DNA from: Bacteroidales bacterium
Lineage (GTDB): Bacteria; Bacteroidota; Bacteroidia; Bacteroidales; M50B96
Direction of reading: 5' to 3'
DNA: 64,000 nt
Assembly (NCBI GenBank): GCA_021740905.1
Contig: JAIOYV010000012.1
Span: forward strand, 1-64,000
Below are positions 51,948 to 60,963 of this stretch, piece after piece (position 1 is the stretch's first letter; each line of letters begins with the position of its first letter). Under the pieces are notes generated by a model that was not told where the DNA came from, did not search any database, and saw nothing but the letters and a program-made list of their open reading frames with translations. Position numbers and translations under genes: made by a program.

Positions 51948-53194
51948 TGGAGATTACTCTACATCCATCAAACATTTCAGGCTTCGTGGAAGCTCCTTCT
52001 TCCAAAAGCTATTTTCAGAGGGCCATAGCTGCCGGGCTTTTAGCAAAAGGCACAACCAGGATAGAATACAAAAATCACTGCAACGATTCGCAAGCAGCTC
52101 TGCGGGTAGCTAAAAACCTGGGTGCCCACATAACCGATAACCCGCCCTATCTGGATATTATTGGAGGTTTCATGCCCTCAGGAGATTTGTTGGATTGCGG
52201 CGAATCGGGTTTATGCCTTCGTATGTTTTCTCCCATTGCCGCCCTTCATTCGGGTCTTTTAAAACTACATGGATCCGGATCTTTATTGCAACGCCCCCAA
52301 CAACTAATTACCCAGGCTCTCGAACAATTCGGAGTACTTGTTTCTTCCCAGAACGGATTCCTTCCCATCGAAATTATTGGCCCTCTGAAAGGCCATCGGG
52401 CCCTTCTCAATGGCTCGGTTAGCTCTCAGGTCATCAGCGGATTGTTAATGGCCTTGCCAGTAAGCGGATTCGACTCGCTCCTTGAAATCGAAAACTTGAA
52501 AAGCAAACGATATGTCGATATGACCCTTGAAGTGCTGACAGCATTTGGGATTGAGATTGACCGGCAAAAGGAAAACATTTTCAATATTAGAGGGAATCAA
52601 ACCTACCAAAATTGTCATTTTGAGGTAGAAGGAGATTGGAGTGCATCTGCCTTTTGGATTGTTGCTGCATTAATTTCCGGGGTGATGAGTATTGCCGGGC
52701 TGAATCCATATAGCCTACAAGCCGATGCTGCTATCATAAATTTAATGACAAAACTCCCGGTTAAATTTGAAATCTCCACCCGGAAGGTAATTGTCAAAAA
52801 ATCGACTATCCCTGCTTTTACATTCGATGCCAGCAATTGCCCCGATTTATTTCCACCAATAGTTGCACTGGCCATTTATGCGGATGGAATATCCACGATA
52901 AAAGGGGTTGACCGATTAATTTACAAAGAAAGCAATCGTGGCCTTTGCCTTCAGCAGGAATTTAGCAAACTGGGAATACGTATGAATATCGAGGGCAACT
53001 CCATGGTAGTTCATCCGGGGAAAGTGAGGTCAGGAATAGTTTCATCCTGTAACGACCACCGTATTGCAATGGCTTTGGCGGTGGCGGCAATGGGGGCAGA
53101 AGGACCAGTTACCATTGAAGGGATAGAAAGTGTGGATAAATCGTATCCTGAGTTTTTTGAGGAATTGGCGAAATTGACCAATCAGTCAGTTTAA
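51947..53194 (+). CDS. aroA: 3-phosphoshikimate 1-carboxyvinyltransferase (EPSP synthase)
   Basis: 415 residues, an inside-out alpha/beta barrel pair that joins shikimate-3-phosphate and PEP. K20-S21 and R25 in PSSKSYFQRA bind substrate; CGESGLCLRM is the PEP-site segment, with DWSASAFW and NDHRIAMALAV toward the C terminus. Its start overlaps the aroD stop by one base (TAATG), so translation of all three is coupled. No aroE, aroK or aroC is nearby, so the remaining steps are encoded elsewhere. The 3' end converges with the R-M gene 40 bp away. Confidence 0.95.
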   Translation: MEITLHPSNISGFVEAPSSKSYFQRAIAAGLLAKGTTRIEYKNHCNDSQAALRVAKNLGAHITDNPPYLDIIGGFMPSGDLLDCGESGLCLRMFSPIAALHSGLLKLHGSGSLLQRPQQLITQALEQFGVLVSSQNGFLPIEIIGPLKGHRALLNGSVSSQVISGLLMALPVSGFDSLLEIENLKSKRYVDMTLEVLTAFGIEIDRQKENIFNIRGNQTYQNCHFEVEGDWSASAFWIVAALISGVMSIAGLNPYSLQADAAIINLMTKLPVKFEISTRKVIVKKSTIPAFTFDASNCPDLFPPIVALAIYADGISTIKGVDRLIYKESNRGLCLQQEFSKLGIRMNIEGNSMVVHPGKVRSGIVSSCNDHRIAMALAVAAMGAEGPVTIEGIESVDKSYPEFFEELAKLTNQSV

Positions 53195-53234
53195 TTGAAG
53201 ATTACCAATAAATAAACGAAACCTATCAATCTCT

Positions 53235-56200
53235 CTATTTTATTATCTGTTTCACAATTTTGTCTATCTCTTTCAGTTCCATTTCCAAATGCTTTTTAAT
53301 ATCGAGCCTGACCCTGCCCAGATGGACACCCTCAATTTTTCTGTCCATGTCAATTTCAGCAAGAAAAGCATTAGCTTTTTCGTGCGCTGTCTCACCTAAT
53401 TTTGCCAGTTGAGCATGTTTCCGGTCATTCTCGTCAAACTTCGGGAAATATATATCAAGGATCTTTTTGTGGACATGCCTAGCGCCAAACAATCCCTTTG
53501 CCTGGAAATCCTTCATCATCAGGTTTGGTGCCGTCGAATTGAGAATTGCCGTGAGATAAAACGCTTCGGGCAATGAATTGGTATAGTATACATAGCTTAC
53601 ACTTTCAACCATAAATTCTAAATCGAAATCGTCCCTCATGACCACTGTCGCATTTGCGTCTTTTGCTGATGAATTGTAAAGCACCAAATAAGGTGCATAT
53701 AGGTTTTGGGAGGTCAACCCTCTTTGAAAGTCAAGCCGGTTTACGCTTGACATATTCTTTGATTTCTCAGTTTTATGTATATCCCATATTCTTTCTGCAG
53801 TTGTAAACCATTTCGAAGCAAACCTGTTTCCTTCCTCCAAAAGTTCGTGGGCCGAACAGATTTTTATTTCCTTTTCGCCCATATCATTTTTACCGATGAT
53901 AATAGGCAATACTACCAGGGTAGGTTTATACAAGGCAAAGGGCAAGATGCTTTTCGCAAGGGCGGTCCGGAAAACAAATTCACTTTCAATTTGGCCGGAA
54001 TATTTCAAGCCTTTCCAGGGGGCTTTGGCATCGGCCTGTATGTCTTCCGATGTTTTTATATTAATTACCCTGTCGTCCCAATCGGGCGGGAATTCCTGGG
54101 GCAATTCGACAAAGTAGAAAGTGCGGGGAACAATGGTTGCGCCCTGCTTGAAAAGCTTTTTATAGGGGTTGACTTTGGTTTGGGTTTTTGTTTTTCGGGT
54201 TGAAAAGGCTGTCGATTTTCCCTGTCTCACATAAAACCATTTCTGGCTTTCTTCTTTCAGTTTTGGGATGGCTGTTTCGAGGTTGCAATTGTGGGCCGGC
54301 AGCTTCCCTGAGAAAGAGGTTCCATCGATCCCCGAGGCAGGCAATGCCTTTTTGCCATTTTCTTTATCGGCAAACAAAACACAACTGGGGATGCGGAATA
54401 GCGGTGAAACACTTTCCATATCCCAAATTTGGGTCAATCGAAACCCTGTGGCTTTCCCGCTTCTTGTGTTGTCGTGATGGTCGGCGCTGAAAAAACTCCG
54501 TGGTAACACGAAAGCAATTTTTCCACCTTCGTTCAAAAAATAACTGCTGCAATAGGCCAGAAAAATGGCTGCAATTTCGAGGTGCGGAAAATTTGCCACA
54601 CGCAATGGTTTAATGTTATACGTTTCGGCAAGCTTGTTTAAAAGATCCTGGTACTCTTCGTTTTTAATCGAACTGAAAGTAAACCAGGGCGGGTTGCCGA
54701 TTACATAATCGAATTTCCGGCTTAAAAAGTAAGGTTTATACAGATTCTGGACAATGAACTTCCAAATACTGTCCCTGCCTTTTTCCTTCACCAATTTTAG
54801 GGTTTCATAAATCTTATAAAAGTTTTCGATCAACAGTGGTGTCAGCCCACCGTTTATGTACCTGCGCTGTAAATTGTTTTCGAATGTAAGCTGGTTTTCC
54901 TTCTTCTGGTGCATCGACTGCTCTGCCAGGTCTTCGCACACTTCAAGTGCCTCGTCGAACAAAAGCATGTCTTCAAAAACCTGGGTGTTCAACCAAAGTT
55001 TTTCCTTGTCGATTTGCATGACGAATTCGCTGCCAAACAAGTTTTTTACTCCCTCTGGGGCAAGCAGGGTGTTGGCTAAAATTATATTGAGGTGGATGGC
55101 TTTTCGTGAATTTGTGATCTCTTTGCCAAGGGCCAACAACATGGTGGTTTTTGCAATCTGTACACTCAGGGGGTGGATGTCGATGCCATAAATATTATTG
55201 TTGATTTGCTCCACAGTGATGGAGGGATTTGTTTTCCTGATCCTATGGATGGCAGCTCGGAGAAATGAACCGCTACCGCAAGCAGGATCCAATATTTTAT
55301 CGCCAGGCTTAAATTCAAACTCGTTGACAACCCTCTCGCAAAGCCAGTCGGGCGTATAATATTCGCCAAGCGAATGGCGGGTGTCGAGGTCGATCAGTTC
55401 CTGATAAACCCCTTTGAGGATATCCTCGTCCACTTGGTTGAAATCGTAAGCCGAAATTTCTTGCGCTATAAGGCGGAACACTTTTTTAAGGCCACTAGAA
55501 TTTCGCTTGTTGCCTATCCAATGGAAGAAGTCGTTATCGACAAAATTCTGTATATTGTATTTTTGAAAGATGCTGCCGGAAATTATCCCCTTCATTTCAT
55601 CTTCATCAATGTAATCGTCGTTGCTTACCACCGAATAGGCTAGCATTTTTGAAAATATGCTAAGGTAGGTGTGGATCAAAAAATTGGTCTCGCTTGCATC
55701 GAACGAGCCATAAGCAATGGAAAGGAATTTTTTCCATTGCTCGAACGAAACCTGTACTTCGCCATATTTTTTCACCTCGTTGAAATGCCTTATCAGTTCG
55801 CGCAACGACTCGATAAAAACATTGCCCTGATGCCCAAACGACTCTTCGATCCGCTTTAAAGTAGCCCTTTGTTTCTGTTCCTTAAAAAGAAAGCGGTCGA
55901 TCCAATAATAGAAATCGTCTGCATTGTTTTCGGTAAGAACAAAAAAGGCACTTTCGACCTCATTCAAAATCAATTCATCTTCAGTCAGGTTTTCGAGTTG
56001 CTCCAACTGCGAAATATCGGGGGCATATACTTTCCAGCTAATGCAGTCGGTTGCGATCAATGTAAAATTGTAGCCCTCGCCCGAGTTGAACTGGCCAAGA
56101 AGATAACCCGCTAATTGTTCTTTGGCATTTTTCAATTTAAGCTTTAGGTCATCCTTAAATTCAATTATGATTTTATTATACAGCGTGTCAGCACTTCCCT

Positions 56201-56405
56201 TGTGCAGTTTATCTTTTCGCGGAATATTTAAAACTGTGGTTTCTGAACCTCTTGTTATTTTATCAATTAACCGTTCAATCTCCTTGTCTCCTACATAAAG
56301 TCGGTTGAGCAGGTCTTTGAACGCTTCTTTTTTAGGAGATTCCTTGTTGGCATCCTTTACATTTTTACGAAAATTGTTTATTAGTTCTGCCCTTGTCGCC
56401 GCCAT
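53235..56405 (-). CDS. type IIG-like restriction-modification protein (solitary)
   Basis: 1056 residues. N-terminal PD-(D/E)xK-like nuclease region: D73...E82-F83-K84 (NKIIIEFK). A helical spacer follows, then an N6-adenine methyltransferase core with motif X-like GEYYTPDWLCE (about 347), motif I DPACGSGSFL (373-382) and motif IV NPPW (571-574). The C-terminal part (about 740-1056) could be a target-recognition domain. Single-chain enzymes of this shape cut and methylate DNA. No specificity subunit, BREX or DISARM genes adjoin, so it is read as a stand-alone type IIG system. Sits alone between the aro operon and a T9SS gene. TATCTTTG at 56428-56435 (minus) is a possible -7 box. Confidence 0.85.
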   Translation of the reverse strand: MAATRAELINNFRKNVKDANKESPKKEAFKDLLNRLYVGDKEIERLIDKITRGSETTVLNIPRKDKLHKGSADTLYNKIIIEFKDDLKLKLKNAKEQLAGYLLGQFNSGEGYNFTLIATDCISWKVYAPDISQLEQLENLTEDELILNEVESAFFVLTENNADDFYYWIDRFLFKEQKQRATLKRIEESFGHQGNVFIESLRELIRHFNEVKKYGEVQVSFEQWKKFLSIAYGSFDASETNFLIHTYLSIFSKMLAYSVVSNDDYIDEDEMKGIISGSIFQKYNIQNFVDNDFFHWIGNKRNSSGLKKVFRLIAQEISAYDFNQVDEDILKGVYQELIDLDTRHSLGEYYTPDWLCERVVNEFEFKPGDKILDPACGSGSFLRAAIHRIRKTNPSITVEQINNNIYGIDIHPLSVQIAKTTMLLALGKEITNSRKAIHLNIILANTLLAPEGVKNLFGSEFVMQIDKEKLWLNTQVFEDMLLFDEALEVCEDLAEQSMHQKKENQLTFENNLQRRYINGGLTPLLIENFYKIYETLKLVKEKGRDSIWKFIVQNLYKPYFLSRKFDYVIGNPPWFTFSSIKNEEYQDLLNKLAETYNIKPLRVANFPHLEIAAIFLAYCSSYFLNEGGKIAFVLPRSFFSADHHDNTRSGKATGFRLTQIWDMESVSPLFRIPSCVLFADKENGKKALPASGIDGTSFSGKLPAHNCNLETAIPKLKEESQKWFYVRQGKSTAFSTRKTKTQTKVNPYKKLFKQGATIVPRTFYFVELPQEFPPDWDDRVINIKTSEDIQADAKAPWKGLKYSGQIESEFVFRTALAKSILPFALYKPTLVVLPIIIGKNDMGEKEIKICSAHELLEEGNRFASKWFTTAERIWDIHKTEKSKNMSSVNRLDFQRGLTSQNLYAPYLVLYNSSAKDANATVVMRDDFDLEFMVESVSYVYYTNSLPEAFYLTAILNSTAPNLMMKDFQAKGLFGARHVHKKILDIYFPKFDENDRKHAQLAKLGETAHEKANAFLAEIDMDRKIEGVHLGRVRLDIKKHLEMELKEIDKIVKQIIK

Positions 56406-56513
56406 TGAATGTGGTTTAAATCAGCTTCAAAGATAGTGTAAAATGGATATTGAAGGAAAGAAATATTTATACAAACAGGAGAATTGGACATAACCAAAAG
56501 ATATTAGGAAAAA

Positions 56514-57977
56514 TTATTCCTTCACCCACTTCCCGTCCAACAACACTTTTCCCTTGTTCAAAATCTTAAACACATACATGCCGGGCAAAAGGTTCTGTGT
56601 GTTGATGGTGTTTGTACCATTTTGGATAGGGCTTGTGTGGCAAAGGTTTCCACCCATATCGAACAAGCTCAAAGTAGATTTTTCAGGCACATGTACATCC
56701 AACATAAAATAATCGCTGCCGGGGTTGGGGTATATTTTTACTTCCATTGGGCTTTGTGGGGTTTCGGGGTTTGAAAGCAATTGGCCATTGGGTCCCACTT
56801 TTGCCAGGAAAACATTGTATTTCACGGTTGGCTGGTTCAAGTTGTTGGTATTTCCCAAAATCAAGCATGATCCATCGTCTAACACTTTCATCGACATCAG
56901 CATATAAAAATTGTCACCTCCAATATATTTTTGCCACAGGACATTGAAATTAGGGTCGAGTTTTGTCAGCAATATCCAGGAATGTTCTATTCCAATCTGG
57001 CCAAACGGTAAGTTGAACGTACTTCCTACAAATATTTCATCATTCAGAAGATCCATACAACGAAAAGCCCCAGGAAAGTTAATTGTGTCGGGTTTGCTAA
57101 AAAAATATTCATTAAGCAAAGTACAGCTTGTGTCGATTAGGCTTGGCCCAAATTCCTTGAAGTATCCGGTTGAATTTGTAGGGTTAAGCCCGGCTACAAT
57201 AATGGTTGTATCGGAATACCAGTAGGCAGTGGTCTTATTATTAGCTTTTAACTGGCCCACCAATTCAATAAACTCAAAATTATTGTTTATTTTCACCAGT
57301 TCGTTTCCTGACCCATAGCTCAATTGATTCCATTCAGCAATCAGAAAATACCCCGATGTATCCTTTGCCTGAAGGATGTCCCAGGCAATTTCCCATCCAC
57401 TTGTTAGGGTGTCGTCCAATATTCTTGCAAAAAGGGAATCTCCATTCTGATTAAATTTGAAAAGGAATTGATTGCTATTACTAATAGGATCACCGGTACT
57501 CCCATAATATATAATATCGTAATCGTAATTGGTTATGGTTTGACTGATGTTAAGTGTTGAAAGACCAGTGAAGTAGGTATTGTTGGAAAGGATATTCAGA
57601 GCTGTATCCAATTTTACCACCCAAACATCCTCGATATACCATTCCGGGTGATTATTTGTTGAACCGAACCCGAGTAGTGTTCCTTCGTCGCATTTATGCA
57701 AATTAAACATCTTTTGAGTGCCCCAATAAGGATTCGTGTTTGGGATTACGAGCGTTTTTAAGGTATCGCCCAATGAGTTAAGCTTGTAGATCTTCACCGA
57801 ATTGGTGGTGTCGTCGTTCAGGCGCAACACCGGGAAATAAATATCCCCATTATCATACACGGTAATTTCACCCGCATGATCATTTGAATTACTTAGGAAT
57901 TCTTTATAAAATGAATCTTGGGCAAAACTTGCCCAGGATAATTGCATGAAGATGCAAATTAGAAATAGGTTTTTCAT
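56514..57977 (-). CDS. T9SS-sorted secreted protein with propeller-like body
   Basis: 487 residues: signal peptide 1-19 (ending SFAQ), a body of about 380 residues with repeated VWVVKLDTALNILS / LLTKLDPNFNVLWQKYIGG / VFLAKVGPNGQLLSN segments, typical of beta-propeller-like secreted proteins of Bacteroidota, and a T9SS sorting domain (KIYPNPGSDYF, then GMYVFKI). Substrate or partner unknown. Monocistronic, with 144 bp to the divergent DUF255 gene. Confidence 0.85.
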   Translation of the reverse strand: MKNLFLICIFMQLSWASFAQDSFYKEFLSNSNDHAGEITVYDNGDIYFPVLRLNDDTTNSVKIYKLNSLGDTLKTLVIPNTNPYWGTQKMFNLHKCDEGTLLGFGSTNNHPEWYIEDVWVVKLDTALNILSNNTYFTGLSTLNISQTITNYDYDIIYYGSTGDPISNSNQFLFKFNQNGDSLFARILDDTLTSGWEIAWDILQAKDTSGYFLIAEWNQLSYGSGNELVKINNNFEFIELVGQLKANNKTTAYWYSDTTIIVAGLNPTNSTGYFKEFGPSLIDTSCTLLNEYFFSKPDTINFPGAFRCMDLLNDEIFVGSTFNLPFGQIGIEHSWILLTKLDPNFNVLWQKYIGGDNFYMLMSMKVLDDGSCLILGNTNNLNQPTVKYNVFLAKVGPNGQLLSNPETPQSPMEVKIYPNPGSDYFMLDVHVPEKSTLSLFDMGGNLCHTSPIQNGTNTINTQNLLPGMYVFKILNKGKVLLDGKWVKE

Positions 57978-58121
57978 GGTTTAGTTTTTTTGGTATGATT
58001 AATTAAACGCAGTGAAAGTTTGATTTAGTGTATCCAATATTTCCAGAACATTTCATTCTAATTTTTGTATTTCAGATGACAGATTATTAAAACGAAAAGT
58101 TGAACTAAATTTCAAACAACA

Positions 58122-60140
58122 ATGCCACAAAAACATACAAACCGTCTTATACACGAAACCAGCCCTTACTTGTTGCAACATGCCCACAACCCGGTCGATT
58201 GGTTTCCGTGGGGCGATGAAGCCCTTGAAAAAGCAAAGGCTGAAAACAAGCTCATCCTGGTAAGCATCGGCTATTCGGCCTGCCACTGGTGTCATGTGAT
58301 GGAGCACGAATCCTTCGAGAACGAAGAAATTGCGGAGGTGATGAACAAAGCTTATGTGAGCATCAAAGTAGATCGTGAAGAACGCCCCGATATCGACCAA
58401 ATTTACATGGAGGCCATCCAGTTGATGACCGGCTCGGGTGGCTGGCCGCTGAATTGTTTCCTCTTGCCCGATGGCCGTCCTGTTTATGGCGGCACCTATT
58501 TTCGCCCGGGCGAATGGAGGAATGTCCTCGAAAGCCTCAACCGGACTTATCAAAGCGAACCTCACCGGGTTGTAGAATATGCCCAAAAGTTGGAGCAGGG
58601 GATGAACCGGGGCGACCTTTTTTCAAATGCAAAAACAAACGAATTTAAACAATCCTTTTTGACTGGTTTGGTTTCCTCATGGAAAAACAGCTTTGATAAA
58701 GAGGATGGGGGAAACGGCTCCGCCCCAAAATTCCCCATGCCCAATTCCCTGCAATTTCTGTTGAGGCATTATTATCATACCAAAGATAAAGAGGTGTTGC
58801 AACACATCAACCTCACCCTTACAAAAATGGCCGAAGGTGGAATTTATGATCAGCTTAGTGGTGGCTTTGCCCGTTATTCGGTCGATGCCCAATGGAAGGT
58901 GCCCCACTTCGAAAAAATGCTGTACGACAATGCACAATTGGTTAGCCTGTATTCCGAAGCTTTTCAACTTACCAAATACCCGCTTTACAAGGAGGTGGTC
59001 TACGACACACTGGCCTTTGTGGAACGGGAACTGACCTCGCCCGAAGGAGGCTTTTATTGCGCTCTCGATGCCGATAGCGAAGGCGTAGAAGGCAAATTCT
59101 ATGTATGGGAGAAAGATGAAATAGAAACTGTATTGGGAGCGGATGCCCCACTATTTATCGATTATTTCAGGATTGGAAAAGAGGGAAGCTGGGAAGGAAA
59201 AAACATCCTTCTCGTGAAAGAAAAGCAGGATGTGTTTGCCTTTCGCCATAACCTTAGTGAAGAAGCGTGGCGAAGCAAACTTCAACAGATGAAACAAAAA
59301 CTGATGATCGAAAGGGACAAACGCATCAGACCTGGGCTTGATGATAAAATCCTGACTTCGTGGAATGCTTTGATGATAAAAGGTTATGTTGATGCATACC
59401 GGGCCTTTGGCGAAAAATCCTTTCTCGATGCCGCTATCAAAAATGCCAATCACATCCTCCACAATTGCATGAAAGAAAACGGCCAGCTTTTCCGAAGTTA
59501 CAAAAACGGGGATGCCCGGATCAGTGCTTTCCTCGATGATTATTCACTCACCATTGAAGCCATGTTTAGTCTATTTCAGGGCACTTTATACGAGAGCTGG
59601 TTGCTTCAGGCAAAAAGACTTACTGAATATGTAATGGCTCATTTCTATGATGAAAAATCGGGGATGTTCTTTTATACTTCCGATGAGGACCCCAAGCTGA
59701 TAAACCGCAAAATGGAATTGTCGGACAATGTGATCCCTGCTTCCAATTCGAGCATGGCAAAAGCCTTATCCCTGGCCTCCTTTTATTTTGAGAATGAAAA
59801 GTACGGGGATATGTCGCGGATGATGCTCTCGAACATGCTCCCTCAAATCGAGCACGATGCCCGCTATTACAGCAATTGGTGCAGCCTGATGTATGGATAT
59901 GTAAAAGGAGTAAATGAGGTAGTTATCTGTGGAGAGAAAGCAAATGAGTTCCTCAATCAGTTCAATCAACACTTCTTGCCCAATGCAATTTTTGCAGGCA
60001 CCAGCACCGGATCGGGAATGAGTATTTTTGAAGGCCGTTTTGTATCAGGGGAAACTACTATTTATGTGTGCCAGGACAGGGTTTGCAAACTACCGGTAAA
60101 GGAAGTGGATGTGGCAATTAAGCAGATTATAGAAAACTAA
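58122..60140 (+). CDS. DUF255 thioredoxin-domain protein (YyaL/SSP411-like)
   Basis: 672 residues. N-terminal thioredoxin-like DUF255 domain with [15 protein letters not shown] (C54-x-x-C57, DREERPDID following), then a (alpha/alpha)6-barrel-like region with [52 protein letters not shown] and [13 protein letters not shown]. The human relative is spermatogenesis-associated protein 20. No signal peptide, so it is cytoplasmic. The molecular function is not known; a redox-controlled glycan or small-molecule epimerase/hydrolase role has been suggested for the fold. Confidence 0.92.
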   Translation: MPQKHTNRLIHETSPYLLQHAHNPVDWFPWGDEALEKAKAENKLILVSIGYSACHWCHVMEHESFENEEIAEVMNKAYVSIKVDREERPDIDQIYMEAIQLMTGSGGWPLNCFLLPDGRPVYGGTYFRPGEWRNVLESLNRTYQSEPHRVVEYAQKLEQGMNRGDLFSNAKTNEFKQSFLTGLVSSWKNSFDKEDGGNGSAPKFPMPNSLQFLLRHYYHTKDKEVLQHINLTLTKMAEGGIYDQLSGGFARYSVDAQWKVPHFEKMLYDNAQLVSLYSEAFQLTKYPLYKEVVYDTLAFVERELTSPEGGFYCALDADSEGVEGKFYVWEKDEIETVLGADAPLFIDYFRIGKEGSWEGKNILLVKEKQDVFAFRHNLSEEAWRSKLQQMKQKLMIERDKRIRPGLDDKILTSWNALMIKGYVDAYRAFGEKSFLDAAIKNANHILHNCMKENGQLFRSYKNGDARISAFLDDYSLTIEAMFSLFQGTLYESWLLQAKRLTEYVMAHFYDEKSGMFFYTSDEDPKLINRKMELSDNVIPASNSSMAKALSLASFYFENEKYGDMSRMMLSNMLPQIEHDARYYSNWCSLMYGYVKGVNEVVICGEKANEFLNQFNQHFLPNAIFAGTSTGSGMSIFEGRFVSGETTIYVCQDRVCKLPVKEVDVAIKQIIEN

Positions 60141-60199
60141 CCGCTTCTGAACGAGAAAAAAATCTCAAACCCCACCGGGTCTAACTACCTTATATTTTG

Positions 60200-60207
60200 T
60201 ACCTTTG
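60200..60207 (+). promoter_or_regulatory. candidate -7 box of the sigma factor gene
   Basis: TACCTTTG matches TAnnTTTG and lies 85 nt before the ATG at 60293. No good -33 TTTG is seen. It would give a leader of about 80 nt. Confidence 0.4.
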
Positions 60208-60292
60208 ACAAATTGTTGATCGGTGCACAAAGAAAAATACTAAAAACCGTGCAACCTTTTTCAATCTTATTGTCTACAATTTACGGATTGCT

Positions 60293-60931
60293 ATGTTTGA
60301 CCTAAATGCAACAATAAAGGGGGTAATGAAACGACAAGCTAAGGCCCAAAAGGAGCTTTATCAGCGTTATGCCCCTCTTATGAGAGCAATTTGCATGAGG
60401 TACACACATGATTTCCAGGAGGCTGAAGACATGGTTCAGGAGGGATTTATTAAGGTTTTTACGAAAATTGACCAGTATGCAGGAACCGGGAATTTTGAGG
60501 GTTGGTTGAAAAAAGTGTTTATCAATACAACGATAAACCATATCAAGAAGAATAAAAACTTGCTTTTTCATTACGATATTAGCGAGGTACATTATACCGA
60601 AGATGCTGTGACGGAATCGAACGAGGATTATTTTTCGACCAAGACAAACATTTTAGATGTCGATTTTTCGGAGGAAGAAATTTTAAAGATCATAAATAAA
60701 TTGCCCGATGGCTATCGTGTGGTTTTCAACCTCTATGCTGTAGAACAGATGAACCATAAGGAAATATCGGATATGCTGAATATCTCCATTTCCACATCGA
60801 AGTCGCAGTTGTTCAGGGCACGGAAAACCATTCAGAAGTGCCTGATCGAATTGGCAGAGATGAAGGTGGAGCACCGGAGGCAAAGAGAGGATAAGCAAAG
60901 GAAAAAATCGCCTTTGCGATTGATTGTTTGA
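60293..60931 (+). CDS. ECF-type RNA polymerase sigma factor
   Basis: 212 residues. Region 2 (about 15-85) includes YTHDFQEAEDMVQEGFIKVFTKIDQY and FEGWLKKVFINTTINHIKK; region 4 (about 125-185) includes INKLPDGYRVVFNLYAVEQMNHKEISDMLNISISTSKSQLFRARKTI, a helix-turn-helix for -35 recognition. A basic tail of about 30 residues follows. ECF sigma factors are held by a membrane anti-sigma factor and freed by an envelope signal; the next gene, 32 nt downstream, is a plausible partner. Target promoters are not visible. Confidence 0.93.
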   Translation: MFDLNATIKGVMKRQAKAQKELYQRYAPLMRAICMRYTHDFQEAEDMVQEGFIKVFTKIDQYAGTGNFEGWLKKVFINTTINHIKKNKNLLFHYDISEVHYTEDAVTESNEDYFSTKTNILDVDFSEEEILKIINKLPDGYRVVFNLYAVEQMNHKEISDMLNISISTSKSQLFRARKTIQKCLIELAEMKVEHRRQREDKQRKKSPLRLIV

Positions 60932-60963
60932 GAGAAAAGGAGTAATGATTAAGAAAGTCAACA

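Noticed and set aside
53235..56405. Part of a BREX or DISARM system (PglX/DrmMI)
   Set aside because: None of the partner genes of either system lies next to it, and the N-terminal ExK nuclease-like region fits a type IIG enzyme better.
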